A DNA stretch of 64,000 nucleotides from Clostridia bacterium (lineage in GTDB: Bacteria > Bacillota > Clostridia > Oscillospirales > Acutalibacteraceae), in contig CAAFXS010000028.1 of the NCBI GenBank assembly GCA_900767025.1, forward strand, positions 46,372-110,371, in the 5' to 3' direction. The translations under genes and the position numbers were made by a program. Every line of letters starts with the position of its first letter. Position 1 is the first letter of the stretch. A model generated the notes under the pieces. That model searched no databases. It was not told where the DNA came from and saw only the letters and a program-made list of their open reading frames with translations. Shown here piece by piece: positions 1 through 8,304 of this stretch.

Positions 1-1197
1 TGCAGCTTTAACTGCCTCGCTTACAAGTGCATCATTAATCTGCTCCGTGCCCTTGTCATAACCCTTTGCATATGCCAAATCAACGCCAAGCTTTTTAAGC
101 TCGTCATAGGCATTATCAAGCATGGTTGGGTTGATAACGGATGAGCCTGCACCCTGGAAACGGGGAGCCTTTGCCATTTCGCCGATAACTGCAACCTTCT
201 GTCCCTTTTTGAGTGGAAGAACTGCATCATCATTTTTAAGCAGTACCATTGAGCCTTCGGCAATCTTCTGTGCCAGCTTGTGATGTGCATTTTTATCATA
301 TGTATGCTTTTTCTCAAGAGCAGGCTTTGATTTCATAATAAGGTTAACAACATTGTCAACTCTCTTATCAAGAATAGCCTCATCAAGCTCGCCGTTTTTA
401 ACAGCGGCAACTATTTTTTTTGCATTAAGACCGCCTGATGACGGCATTTCCAAATCAGTACCGTACTTAAGTCCGGGAATACGGTCAACAGATGCACCCC
501 AGTCGGTAACAAGCAGACCCTCAAAGCCCCATTCCTCACGGAGCACCTTTTCCTGGAGCCACTCGTTCTGTGATGCATAAATGCCGTTAATTCTGTTATA
601 GGAGTTCATAACAGTCCAGGGCTGAGCCTCTTTAACTGCAATCTCAAAGGCTGTGAGATAAAGCTCACGCATAGTTCTTTCGTCGATAACCTCGTTAATA
701 ACCATACGGAAGGCTTCCTGAGAGTTAGCGGCAAAGTGCTTAAGCGACGTGCCCACACCTTTAGACTGAACACCGTTGATAAAGCTTGCGGAGCACTTGC
801 CTGCAAGATACGGGTCCTCACTGAAATACTCAAAGTTACGACCGCAAACAGGTGAACGCTTAATGTTTGTACCGGGACCGAGAAGTGTTGAAACCTGCTC
901 CTTTAAGCACTCCTCACCAAGAGCCTCGCCCTCTTCCCTAAGAAGCTCCTCATCCCAGGAGCATGAGGTTGTGGCAGCCGGAGGGAAACAGGTTGCAGGC
1001 ACTGAATTGCCGAGACCGATACCGTCCGATGTTTTTTTGTCTGTGTTTTGCTTACGCAGACCGTGAGGCCCGTCGGTAATCATAATTTTAGGAAGTCCAA
1101 GCTCGGGAGCCTCCTGCAAATGCCAGTAGTCAAAGCCTGAAACAAAAGCTGCCTTTTGCTCCAAGGTCATTTTTTTAACGATTTCGGGATATTTCAT
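1..1197 (-). CDS. Glycoside hydrolase family 3 (beta-glucosidase-like), partial
   Basis: N-terminal 399 codons of a GH3 enzyme; the C-terminal part lies beyond the window edge. GH3 enzymes remove terminal beta-linked sugars from oligosaccharides. Visible are the substrate-binding run KHFAANSQE (about residues 153-161), the catalytic nucleophile Asp near 232 in VTDWGA, and the start of the second domain (SMVLLKND, about 316). No signal peptide is seen, so it is probably cytoplasmic and acts on imported sugars; the GPH symporter at 8.3-9.8 kb is a possible partner (inference). The ATG was chosen because an AGAGGAG ribosome site lies 8 bases upstream. Exact sugar specificity cannot be read from the sequence. 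Confidence 0.93.
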   Translation of the reverse strand, partial: MKYPEIVKKMTLEQKAAFVSGFDYWHLQEAPELGLPKIMITDGPHGLRKQNTDKKTSDGIGLGNSVPATCFPPAATTSCSWDEELLREEGEALGEECLKEQVSTLLGPGTNIKRSPVCGRNFEYFSEDPYLAGKCSASFINGVQSKGVGTSLKHFAANSQEAFRMVINEVIDERTMRELYLTAFEIAVKEAQPWTVMNSYNRINGIYASQNEWLQEKVLREEWGFEGLLVTDWGASVDRIPGLKYGTDLEMPSSGGLNAKKIVAAVKNGELDEAILDKRVDNVVNLIMKSKPALEKKHTYDKNAHHKLAQKIAEGSMVLLKNDDAVLPLKKGQKVAVIGEMAKAPRFQGAGSSVINPTMLDNAYDELKKLGVDLAYAKGYDKGTEQINDALVSEAVKAA

Positions 1198-1231
1198 TAA
1201 AACCGCTCCTCTCAAATTTTTACCAATTTTA

Positions 1232-1260
1232 ATTATACAATAAAAATCATACCATAGCAA
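1232..1260 (-). promoter_or_regulatory. Sigma-A promoter of the GH3 gene
   Basis: On the minus strand, TTGCTA (-35) is followed after 17 bases by a perfect TATAAT (-10), about 35 bases before the GH3 start codon. No operator is obvious in this short leader. Confidence 0.7.
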
Positions 1261-1315
1261 TAATTATTTTTGTTAATTATGCCGTGATTTCCCCGATAAT
1301 TTCATAATTCCCCAT

Positions 1316-1346
1316 AAAAAATCATCTGCCGCGTCACGACAGATGA
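1316..1346 (-). terminator. Intrinsic terminator of the XRE regulator
   Basis: A 7-bp stem TCATCTG/CAGATGA with an 11-base loop is followed on the minus strand by six T. It lies 12 bases after the stop codon of the regulator gene and separates it from the GH3 promoter. Confidence 0.7.
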
Positions 1347-1358
1347 ATTAACATAAAA

Positions 1359-1634
1359 CTATTTTCCGTTATTAATTATTTCGTCAGGAAATATTGATGC
1401 TGTAATTAATTGCTCCGGGGCAATTTCTAACGCATCGGCAATATTGTAAAACACATTCAACGAAAAACTATATGCCATATTGGGTGCCTCAATATTGCTA
1501 AGCAGTGAACGACTTATATTTGCTTTTTCTGCAAGTGTTTCCTGAGATAATCCGCGAATACGTCGTAGGGTTGAAATTGCTATTCCAAGCTGAATAAATC
1601 TGTCCCTATTTTTGTATTCAACTTCCTTTCCCAT
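1359..1634 (-). CDS. XRE-family helix-turn-helix regulator
   Basis: 91-residue protein that is nearly all one Cro/C1-type DNA-binding domain (about residues 13-72): TLRRIRGLSQETLAEKANIS forms the first helices of the fold, followed by SRSLLSNIEAP as recognition helix, then a short hydrophobic end. It has no ligand or dimerisation domain beyond that. The start has an AGAGAGG ribosome site. The gene is divergent from the SLOG-like gene; the shared 80-base upstream region holds two similar blocks (GTACTACTACC and GTATACTCCTAC on the plus strand) that could be operator sites for autoregulation (inference). Target genes are unknown. Confidence 0.88.
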   Translation of the reverse strand: MGKEVEYKNRDRFIQLGIAISTLRRIRGLSQETLAEKANISRSLLSNIEAPNMAYSFSLNVFYNIADALEIAPEQLITASIFPDEIINNGK

Positions 1635-1721
1635 ACAGAAAACCTCTCTTTATATAAAGTACTACTACCTTAATAAGTATACTCCTACAGAGGTTTTTAT
1701 TCAGTATTTAACAGTATGCAC

Positions 1722-1750
1722 TTGACTGTGTTAGTAAGCAATTATATAAT
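1722..1750 (+). promoter_or_regulatory. Sigma-A promoter of the SLOG-like gene
   Basis: TTGACT (-35), 17-base spacer, perfect TATAAT (-10). It points to the gene starting at 1825 and lies inside an overlapping spurious reading frame, which argues against that frame being a gene. Confidence 0.75.
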
Positions 1751-1824
1751 TATAATTGCAATTTGCGTAATTTTTAGTACTATAGCATTTATTTATAGGC
1801 AACAATATATATTGAGGGAAAAAT

Positions 1825-2265
1825 ATGGTGTGCACTTTTTTCGGTCACAGAGATACGCCTGTGGAAATACAACCTATGCTGGAAACGGTTTTGGCAGATT
1901 TAATTGAAAACCGTAACGCTGATACATTTTATGTCGGAAACCACGGCAGTTTTGATATCCTCGTTAAAAACACTTTGAAAAAATTAAAGCTATATTATCC
2001 GCATATAAATTACACGGTTGTCCTTGCATATATTCCGAGTAAAAAGCAGGAATTCTGCCGTGATAACCAATCAGAAACAATTTATCCCGACGGACTTGAA
2101 AATACGCCGCCGAAATATGCTATAATTGAACGCAATAAGTGGATGATTAAAAAATCAACCTATGTTGTTACTTATGTCAATCATTCTTTCGGCGGTGCGG
2201 CAAGATTTAAGGAGCTATCGGAAAAATCCGGAAAGACCGTAATAAATCTTGCCGATTATATTTGA
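1825..2265 (+). CDS. SLOG/DUF1273-like nucleotide-binding domain protein
   Basis: 146 residues. The N-terminal strand followed by FFGHRD, and the later GNHGSFD, VVLAYIP and YVVTYVNHSFGGAARF segments, resemble the Rossmann-like SLOG/DUF1273 group that binds nucleotides or nucleotide-derived ligands. Family assignment is from recalled pattern, not a search. Small stand-alone copies are common in gut Firmicutes and have no settled function. The start was chosen for the GAGGG ribosome site 6-7 bases upstream and because an excellent promoter precedes it. It is transcribed alone and closed by a bidirectional terminator. Confidence 0.6.
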   Translation: MVCTFFGHRDTPVEIQPMLETVLADLIENRNADTFYVGNHGSFDILVKNTLKKLKLYYPHINYTVVLAYIPSKKQEFCRDNQSETIYPDGLENTPPKYAIIERNKWMIKKSTYVVTYVNHSFGGAARFKELSEKSGKTVINLADYI

Positions 2266-2288
2266 TTATAAAAGCTTATGTTAAAAAC

Positions 2289-2333
2289 AAAAGCAGTCAC
2301 CTGTAGACTTTTGTCTAACAGATGACTGCTTTT
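2289..2333. terminator. Bidirectional terminator between convergent genes
   Basis: A long stem (AAAAGCAGTCACCTGTAGAC against GTCTAACAGATGACTGCTTTT, a few mismatches) with a 4-base loop. T-rich flanks occur on both strands, serving the SLOG-like gene (plus) and gatB (minus). Confidence 0.85.
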
Positions 2334-2335
2334 AT

Positions 2336-3742
2336 TTATCCTATTATTTCTCTAATAATTTTTTCAGCCTTTGTTACATCGGCTTTGCCTCGTGAATTTT
2401 TCATAACATAGCCGAACATAACATTGATTGCCTTATCCTTGCCGTTTTTGATATCCTCAACAGCCTTTGGATTTGCGTCAACTGCACCTTGGCAGAGAAC
2501 CCTCAAATCCTCGTCGGAAAGACCTGCCAAATCCTCTTCCTTAACATACTCGGTAACATCCTTACCGCTTTCAAGCATTTGGAGAAGCACATCCTTTGCC
2601 TTGTTGGCACGGACCTTTTTGGTGTCTATAAGCTTAACAAGAGCAGCCAGCTGAGAGGAGGTTGTTTTGATTTCAAAATTCTCCTTATCCTCCTCAGTCT
2701 GGAGAGTAGCATAAATAGGACCGATAATCATATTAAGCACATTTGATGCGCTTGCGCCCTCATTAACAGCCTCATCAAAGAATTTGGTAACATTTCTGTA
2801 TTTATAAATAAGCCTTGCATTATTCTCCGGCAGACCCATTTCAAGATACCTTTTAAGCTTATCGTCGGGAAGCTCCGGAAGTGATTTGCGGATATTCTCA
2901 ACCATTTCGGGTGAGATGTAAAATCTTAAAATATCCGGCTCGGGGAAATAGCGGTAATCGTCTGCATTCTCCTTTGAACGCAGAACATAAACCGTATCAC
3001 TGTTAGCATCGTAACGCATTGTTGACTGAATGATTTTTTCGCCGGAATCGAGAATATCCTCCTGCCTTTCCATTTCAAGCTCCATTGCACGGACAATGTT
3101 TGAAAGGGAGTTAATATTCTTAATCTCGGTTCTTGTGCCCCAGGGCTCGCCGGGCTGATGGAGAGAAACATTGACATCGCATCTCATTGAGCCCTCCTGC
3201 ATCTTACAGTCGGACACGCCCACATTACGCATAATAAGCTGGAGTTTTTCGGCATATTCCCTTGCCTCCTCGGGTGAAGAAATATCAGCCATCGAAACAA
3301 TTTCAATAAGGGGAACACCGCCGCGGTTGTAGTCAACATAGGTAAATCCGCCGTCGTGAACAAGCTTTCCTGCGTCCTCCTCAATATGAATTCGCTCAAT
3401 TCTTATTTTCTTTCCGCTGTCAAGCTCAATATAACCGTTGATGCAAACAGGCTCGTCAAACTGTGAAATCTGATAAGCCTTGGGTAAATCGGGATAAACA
3501 TAATTCTTTCTGTCCATATGGGAATTATTGTTAATATCACAGTGAACTGCAAGACCTGCTCTTACTGCGTACTCAATAACCGCTCTGTTGAGAACAGGCA
3601 AAGCACCGGGCTGACCTGTGCATACGGGACAGCAGTGGGTGTTAGGCTCACCGCCGAACTGAGTGGTACAGCCGCAGAAAATCTTTGTTTTTGTTGCAAG
3701 CTCAATATGTGTTTCAATACCGCATACTAACTGATAGCTCAA
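2336..3742 (-). CDS. gatB: Asp/Glu-tRNA amidotransferase subunit B
   Basis: 468 residues, usual length about 475. GatB is the kinase/transamidase subunit of GatCAB: it activates the side chain of Asp or Glu mischarged on tRNA(Asn) or tRNA(Gln) and adds ammonia delivered from GatA. The N-terminal GIETHIEL motif, the zinc-binding cysteines (FCGC ... CCPVC) and the GGVPLIEIVS segment are present; the C-terminal YqeY-like tail that binds tRNA ends in KIIREIIG. Its ATG overlaps the gatA stop by 4 bases, so the two are translationally coupled. Last gene of the T-box-controlled aspS-gatCAB operon. Confidence 0.98.
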   Translation of the reverse strand: MSYQLVCGIETHIELATKTKIFCGCTTQFGGEPNTHCCPVCTGQPGALPVLNRAVIEYAVRAGLAVHCDINNNSHMDRKNYVYPDLPKAYQISQFDEPVCINGYIELDSGKKIRIERIHIEEDAGKLVHDGGFTYVDYNRGGVPLIEIVSMADISSPEEAREYAEKLQLIMRNVGVSDCKMQEGSMRCDVNVSLHQPGEPWGTRTEIKNINSLSNIVRAMELEMERQEDILDSGEKIIQSTMRYDANSDTVYVLRSKENADDYRYFPEPDILRFYISPEMVENIRKSLPELPDDKLKRYLEMGLPENNARLIYKYRNVTKFFDEAVNEGASASNVLNMIIGPIYATLQTEEDKENFEIKTTSSQLAALVKLIDTKKVRANKAKDVLLQMLESGKDVTEYVKEEDLAGLSDEDLRVLCQGAVDANPKAVEDIKNGKDKAINVMFGYVMKNSRGKADVTKAEKIIREIIG

Positions 3743-5199
3743 AGCACTGCACCTCCCTTAAAATCCTCAACACCGATTTCTGCATTCTTTTCATAGAAAT
3801 AAGCGGCGTTCATAATAGTTTTTTCGCTGAACTTTTTACCGATAATCTGCATACCGATAGGAAGTCCGTTGCTGTCATTTTTAATAGGCACGCTGATTGC
3901 AGGCACACCTGTAATATTAACCGGCACTGTTGCAATATCGCTTAAATACATATCAACAGGCGAAGCACCCTTGTAATTAAGCGGGAAAGCGGTGTTGGGT
4001 GCAGTTGGAGCAATAAGAATGTCACAGGTTGAGAAAATCTCATCAAAATCTGCAATAAGGTTTTCACGGAGTAGGCAGGCCTTTTTGTAATAAGCATCAT
4101 AGTAGCCTGAGGAAAGCACATAGGTACCAAGCATAATTCTGCGCTTAACCTCGTCGCCAAAGCCCTCTGTCCTTGTTTTTAAAATCATTTCCTCAACATC
4201 GTTAAAGCTTTCGGGTCTGTAACCGTAGCGAATACCGTCATATCTGCCAAGGTTTGATGAAGCCTCGGCACAGGCAATGATATAGTAAACAGGCAAGGCT
4301 TGCTTCAAAACAGGCAGACTGATATCAATAATTTCAGCGCCGTTGTCCTCAAAAAACTTAATTGCACTGTCGATAGCATCCTTAATTTCACCGTTGATAC
4401 CCTCAAAATATTCCTTGGCAACACCGATTTTAAGTCCCTTAACATCTGCCTTGTCAAGGCCATGGGCAATGCCTGAAAAATCGTAATCAACACTTGTCTG
4501 GTCGTTGGCGTCAACACCTGATATTGTTTCAAAAACAACAGCGGTATCCTTAACGGAATTTGCCATAACGCCGATTTGGTCAAGGGAAGATCCGTAGGCA
4601 ATAAGACCGTAACGGGAAACTGCGCCGTAGGTGGGTTTAAGACCCACAATACCGCAGAAGCTTGCAGGCTGACGGACCGAACCGCCTGTATCGGAGCCAA
4701 GAGCATAAGCCGCAAGGTTTGCACAAACTGCCGCTGCGCCGCCGCCTGATGAACCGCCTGTTACATTGTTAACATTTCTGGGGTTAAGTGGTGCACCGTA
4801 GCAGCTTGTTTCACTGGTTGAACCCATTGCGAATTCATCCATATTTGTTTTGCCAAGCATAACTGCACCCTGTGCTTTAAGTCTGCTCCAAACCGTTGAG
4901 TCATAATATGGTCTAAAGCCTGTAAGGATTTTAGATGCACAGGTGGTTAAATCACCGTCGGAGCAAATGTTATCCTTAAGGGTCATAGGAATACCTGTCA
5001 GGGCACCTGCCGTGCCGTCGGCAATCATTTGGTCGGCTGCTTTTGCATTTTCAACAGCCTTTTCAAAGGTGGTTGAAACATAGGCATTATATTTTTTGTT
5101 ATCCTGCTCAATGGCACTGATATACTTTTCCGTCAGCTCAACTGATGAAATTTCCTTTGCCCTGAGCATTTGTGATAAAGGTGAAATAAGCTCTCTCAT
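3739..5199 (-). CDS. gatA: Asp/Glu-tRNA amidotransferase subunit A
   Basis: 486 residues, full length. GatA is the glutaminase of GatCAB: it hydrolyses glutamine, and the ammonia is channelled to GatB. It is an amidase-signature enzyme with the Lys of MTLKDNICSDG, the glycine/serine run GGSSGGGAAAV and the catalytic Ser region GSDTGGSVRQPAS all intact. The ATG directly follows the gatC stop, and its GGAGG ribosome site lies inside the last gatC codons. The order gatC-gatA-gatB is the standard Firmicute arrangement. Confidence 0.98.
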   Translation of the reverse strand: MRELISPLSQMLRAKEISSVELTEKYISAIEQDNKKYNAYVSTTFEKAVENAKAADQMIADGTAGALTGIPMTLKDNICSDGDLTTCASKILTGFRPYYDSTVWSRLKAQGAVMLGKTNMDEFAMGSTSETSCYGAPLNPRNVNNVTGGSSGGGAAAVCANLAAYALGSDTGGSVRQPASFCGIVGLKPTYGAVSRYGLIAYGSSLDQIGVMANSVKDTAVVFETISGVDANDQTSVDYDFSGIAHGLDKADVKGLKIGVAKEYFEGINGEIKDAIDSAIKFFEDNGAEIIDISLPVLKQALPVYYIIACAEASSNLGRYDGIRYGYRPESFNDVEEMILKTRTEGFGDEVKRRIMLGTYVLSSGYYDAYYKKACLLRENLIADFDEIFSTCDILIAPTAPNTAFPLNYKGASPVDMYLSDIATVPVNITGVPAISVPIKNDSNGLPIGMQIIGKKFSEKTIMNAAYFYEKNAEIGVEDFKGGAVL

Positions 5200-5487
5200 T
5201 TATATACCTCCTTTAACACAGAACATTCCCTTGGAGCCGTTAACATTTGAAAGGATTTTTTCATTTGGTAACGATGGCTTAACCTCATCTGCTCTGAACT
5301 CCTCTGCCGGAGTGGCAGTTGACGATATGTTCCTGATTTTTTCAGCGTCACCCTCAACAGAATTGTTAATGGTGTCGGCAAAGGCGATTATATCGTCCAT
5401 ATCCTTGATAATTTTATCAAGCTCGTCATCGGAAAAATCAAGCCTTGCAAGATTTGCAAGCTTTAAAACTTCTTCTTTGGTAATCAT
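5200..5487 (-). CDS. gatC: Asp/Glu-tRNA amidotransferase subunit C
   Basis: 95-residue small subunit that wraps around and stabilises GatA on GatB. The typical start MITKEEVLKLANLARLDFS and a glycine-rich C-terminal tail (KGMFCVKGGI) are present. It follows aspS after a 180-base gap that contains a dispersed palindromic repeat; transcription probably runs through, since no clear terminator or promoter is seen on the minus strand there apart from the repeat's own hairpins. Confidence 0.95.
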   Translation of the reverse strand: MITKEEVLKLANLARLDFSDDELDKIIKDMDDIIAFADTINNSVEGDAEKIRNISSTATPAEEFRADEVKPSLPNEKILSNVNGSKGMFCVKGGI

Positions 5488-5532
5488 TGTTACACCTCGT
5501 TATATAATGTAAATTACAATTTCACAACCAAT

Positions 5533-5651
5533 TTGAGCCTCCCCTGTGTAAGGGGAGGTGGGTTTGCCAAAGGCAAATCCGGAGGGGTTGTAACAATCCC
5601 TCAGTCTGCTCACAAGTTCGCAGCCAGCTCCCTTTACACAAGGGAGCCTAA
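5533..5651. repeat. Dispersed palindromic repeat (~118 bp, MITE-like)
   Basis: The two ends are inverted copies of each other (TTGAGCCTCCCCTGTGTAAG against the complement of the right end, TTAGGCTCCCTTGTGTAAAG). Each end is itself a hairpin (CCTCCCC...GGGGAGG and GCTCCCT...AGGGAGC). A third hairpin, GGTTTGCC/GGCAAATCC, lies inside. Similar elements are, from memory, abundant in intergenic DNA of gut Clostridia. It separates aspS from gatC within one operon and could change mRNA stability or act as a partial terminator. Confidence 0.75.
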
Positions 5652-5667
5652 TCTGTTAAATAATAAT

Positions 5668-7419
5668 TTACTTTCTTAATTTGATATGAACTTCTCTTAA
5701 CTGCTGTTCGGTAATTTCGTTAGGCGCACCGCACATAAGGTCCTGTGCCTTTCCGTCCATGGGGAATGCAATTACCTCACGGATATTCTCCTCATTTCTG
5801 AGGAGCATTATCATACGGTCAATACCGGGTGCCATACCTGCGTGAGGAGGAGCACCGAACTGGAATGCGGTGTAAAGAGCACCGAATTTTTCCTTAAGCA
5901 CCTCTTCGTCATAGCCTGCGATTTCAAAGGCTTTTTTCATAATATCAATATCGTGGTTACGAACTGCACCGGAGGAAAGCTCAACACCGTTGCAAACAAT
6001 ATCGTACTGATAAGCAAGGATTGTAAGTGGATCCTGATTTTCAAGTGCGTCAAGTCCGCCCTGCGGCATTGAGAAGGGATTGTGGGTGAAACCGATTTTC
6101 TTCTCATCCTCTTTATACTCAAACATTGGGAAATCGTTGATAAAGCAGAAACGGTAAGCGTTCTTTTCAATCAAATCAAACATTTCGCCCAGACGGGTTC
6201 TGATTTGACCTGCGTAATCGGCAGCCTTTGCCTCTGCATCGGCAATGAAGAAAATTGTGTCGCCTATTTCAAGTGATGCAATATCGGCAAGCTCTGTTTT
6301 CATATCATCGGGGATAAACTTGTCGATAGGTCCCTTGTATGACTTATCCTCCTGAACAAGCAGATAGCCGAGACCGCCCATACCGATGGACTGTGCAAAT
6401 TTAAGGAGCTTTTCGTGCTTGCCCTTTGAAATTTCCTGATGAACCTTAATTGCTCTTACGGTCTGACCGTGGAAGGGCTTAAAGGTGCAACGCTGGAAAA
6501 AGTCTGTTACATCAATGATTTCAAGTGGGTTTCTCAAATCGGGCTTGTCGGTACCGTACTTGAGCATAGCCTCCTTATAGCTGATAACAGGATAAGGAGC
6601 ATCGGTAACAGTATAGCCCTCGGGTGCAAATTTCTTAAAGGTCTTTGTAAGGATTTCCTCACCAACCTTAAACACATCCTCCTGTGTTGCAAAGCTCATC
6701 TCAAAGTCAAGCTGATAGAATTCACCCGGTGAACGGTCTGCCCTTGCGTCCTCATCTCTAAAGCAGGGTGCAACCTGGAAATACTTGTCGATACCGGATA
6801 CCATAAGCAGCTGTTTGTACTGCTGCGGAGCCTGTGGCAGTGCATAAAACTTGCCCTTGTGAACACGGCTTGGCACAACATAGTCACGGGCGCCCTCCGG
6901 TGAAGATGCACAGAGGATAGGAGTCTGAATTTCCAAAAAGCCCATATTTGTCATTTCTTCCCTAAGATATGAAATAACCTTGCTCCTGAAAATAATATTA
7001 TCCTTAACCTTTTGATTTCTCAAATCAAGGAAACGGTACTGAAGTCTTTTATCCTCTCTTGTTTCCTTTGATGTCTGAATTTCAAATGGAAGAGGACGGC
7101 GAACCTTACCCAGTGTGGTAACGCTTTTTGCCTCAACCTCAATTGTGCCTGTTGCAATTTTAGGGTTAACGGTTTCCTCGTCCCTTTTTTCAACAGGGCC
7201 TTTGATTGAAAGGCAGTCCTCCTTGGAAATACCGTCAAGCAGAGAGGTGTCACGCATAACAACCTGCATAACACCGTACATATCCCTTAAATCAATAAAG
7301 GAAACACCGCCGTGGTCACGGATGTTCTCAACCCATCCTGCAATTTTAACCGTACTGCCGATATCCGACTCGCTGAACTGAGCCATGGTTTTTGTTCTGT
7401 ATTGCTGTGAAAAATCCAT
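5668..7419 (-). CDS. aspS: Aspartyl-tRNA synthetase (probably non-discriminating)
   Basis: 583 residues, bacterial type. N-terminal OB-fold anticodon-binding domain (GWVENIRDHGGVSFIDLRD), class II motif 2 (FRDEDARADRSPGEFYQLDF), the bacterial GAD insertion (about 300-410) and motif 3 (GMAPGIDRMIMLL) are all present. It charges tRNA(Asp). Because it is co-transcribed with gatCAB behind an Asn-type T-box, it very likely also charges tRNA(Asn) with Asp for transamidation; this is inference, and no asnS is seen in the window. Start supported by a GAGGGAGAG ribosome site. Confidence 0.97.
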   Translation of the reverse strand: MDFSQQYRTKTMAQFSESDIGSTVKIAGWVENIRDHGGVSFIDLRDMYGVMQVVMRDTSLLDGISKEDCLSIKGPVEKRDEETVNPKIATGTIEVEAKSVTTLGKVRRPLPFEIQTSKETREDKRLQYRFLDLRNQKVKDNIIFRSKVISYLREEMTNMGFLEIQTPILCASSPEGARDYVVPSRVHKGKFYALPQAPQQYKQLLMVSGIDKYFQVAPCFRDEDARADRSPGEFYQLDFEMSFATQEDVFKVGEEILTKTFKKFAPEGYTVTDAPYPVISYKEAMLKYGTDKPDLRNPLEIIDVTDFFQRCTFKPFHGQTVRAIKVHQEISKGKHEKLLKFAQSIGMGGLGYLLVQEDKSYKGPIDKFIPDDMKTELADIASLEIGDTIFFIADAEAKAADYAGQIRTRLGEMFDLIEKNAYRFCFINDFPMFEYKEDEKKIGFTHNPFSMPQGGLDALENQDPLTILAYQYDIVCNGVELSSGAVRNHDIDIMKKAFEIAGYDEEVLKEKFGALYTAFQFGAPPHAGMAPGIDRMIMLLRNEENIREVIAFPMDGKAQDLMCGAPNEITEQQLREVHIKLRK

Positions 7420-7433
7420 AATAAACTCTCCCT

Positions 7434-7690
7434 CAAAATAAAATAAGCAGTCTTAAGTCCAATAGGACGAAAGACTGCTTCCGTGGTACCACCTAAATTA
7501 GCCGATATATCAGCTCACTCAAAAGGATTAACGCTCCCCCACGCCTAATTCTACTAACAAAAATGCTTTCCTTTAGGAACTCATAGGTGTTTTTCGCTGA
7601 ATGACTGCACCGCCTTGCACCAACCGACAGCTCTCTGTAACAGGAGCAAACAGCTACTCGCCTAATCACAGTTTACTTTTTATTATAGGG
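7434..7690 (-). promoter_or_regulatory. T-box leader, probable tRNA(Asn) specifier
   Basis: The T-box sequence AGGTGGTACCACGG is at 7481-7494. It is followed by a terminator stem (AAGCAGTCTTAAGTCC/GGACGAAAGACTGCTT, 7445-7480) and a T-rich run. Upstream lies Stem I with the AGAGAGC...GGTTGGTG region and a loop-E specifier bulge: 5' side AGTA, 3' side GAAAAACA, flanked by the pairs TAGG/CCTA and GCTG/CAGC. Within it AAC (7589-7591) followed by A reads as an Asn codon; no GAC (Asp) is present. Uncharged tRNA(Asn) should stabilise the antiterminator and switch on aspS-gatCAB. Confidence 0.92.
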
Positions 7691-7692
7691 TT

Positions 7693-7721
7693 ATAATAAC
7701 ACTAATTTTATTATTAGTCAA
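7693..7721 (-). promoter_or_regulatory. Promoter of the T-box/aspS-gatCAB operon
   Basis: TTGACT (-35), 17-base spacer, TATTAT (-10) on the minus strand. The -35 box overlaps the last codons of the upstream zinc-ribbon gene, so the operon has its own promoter directly behind that gene. Confidence 0.75.
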
Positions 7722-8304
7722 CAATTTGTTTTTTATCTATGCTCATTTTACAAATTATTTGCATAATGATTTCAAGAACATATATTGCAAGGGTTATGTA
7801 CCAGCCGATACCCACACCGCCGATAACAAGACCCAGCGTTACAAATACTGCGGTATTGATAATGCTGAAAATCATATTTCTTAAAAATCCTGTTTTTGTA
7901 ACGGAAAACAGTGATGAAATAATAACCGCCAGCGAAAGCACCACAACAAGTGCCATACTGATTACCGGCATCAGCACCGTGCCGATTTCAAGACTGCCGT
8001 CAATCAATCCCTTGATAAGTGTAACAAGGCTGATGCTGTCATACATAGGCAGGCACATTGACGCAAGAGGTGTGAAGAAAAGCACAAGACGTACAATAAG
8101 GAGCGGTGAGGCAACGGAGCTTGAACGAAGAATACCTAAAAAACGATTTACTGCGTCAACCTCTCTCTGTGCCTGCTCGGCATCCGCCTTGAGCCTGTTT
8201 TCCATATCATAATAAACAAGATTAACTCCGCACTTGGGGCAGTTTTCCTTAAGATAAAACGGACTCAGCTTTTCACCGCATTTGGGACACTGATTAATTT
8301 TCAT
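7714..8304 (-). CDS. Zinc-ribbon membrane protein of unknown function
   Basis: 196 residues from the ATG at 8304, which has a GGGAGG ribosome site; a start 13 codons earlier lacks one. Two CPKCG motifs (about residues 6-25) form an N-terminal zinc ribbon. A short polar helix follows, then about four hydrophobic segments from about residue 60 to the end (LLIVRLVLFFTPLASMCLP, VISMALVVVLSLAVIISSLF and two more). The start overlaps the symporter stop by 11 bases, so the two genes are coupled. I do not recognise a named family. A structural or sensing role in the membrane is possible but not shown. Confidence 0.8.
   Translation of the reverse strand: MKINQCPKCGEKLSPFYLKENCPKCGVNLVYYDMENRLKADAEQAQREVDAVNRFLGILRSSSVASPLLIVRLVLFFTPLASMCLPMYDSISLVTLIKGLIDGSLEIGTVLMPVISMALVVVLSLAVIISSLFSVTKTGFLRNMIFSIINTAVFVTLGLVIGGVGIGWYITLAIYVLEIIMQIICKMSIDKKQIVD

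Noticed and set aside
1716..1907. 63-codon plus-strand frame with a hydrophobic N-terminus
   Set aside because: It overlaps the SLOG-like gene in another frame, its start lies before the -35 box of that gene's promoter, and it has no ribosome site.
3184..3399. Open frames antisense to or overlapping gatB, gatA, aspS and the ribosomal genes
   Set aside because: They follow the codon structure of the well-recognised genes on the minus strand, lack ribosome sites, and give no recognisable protein.
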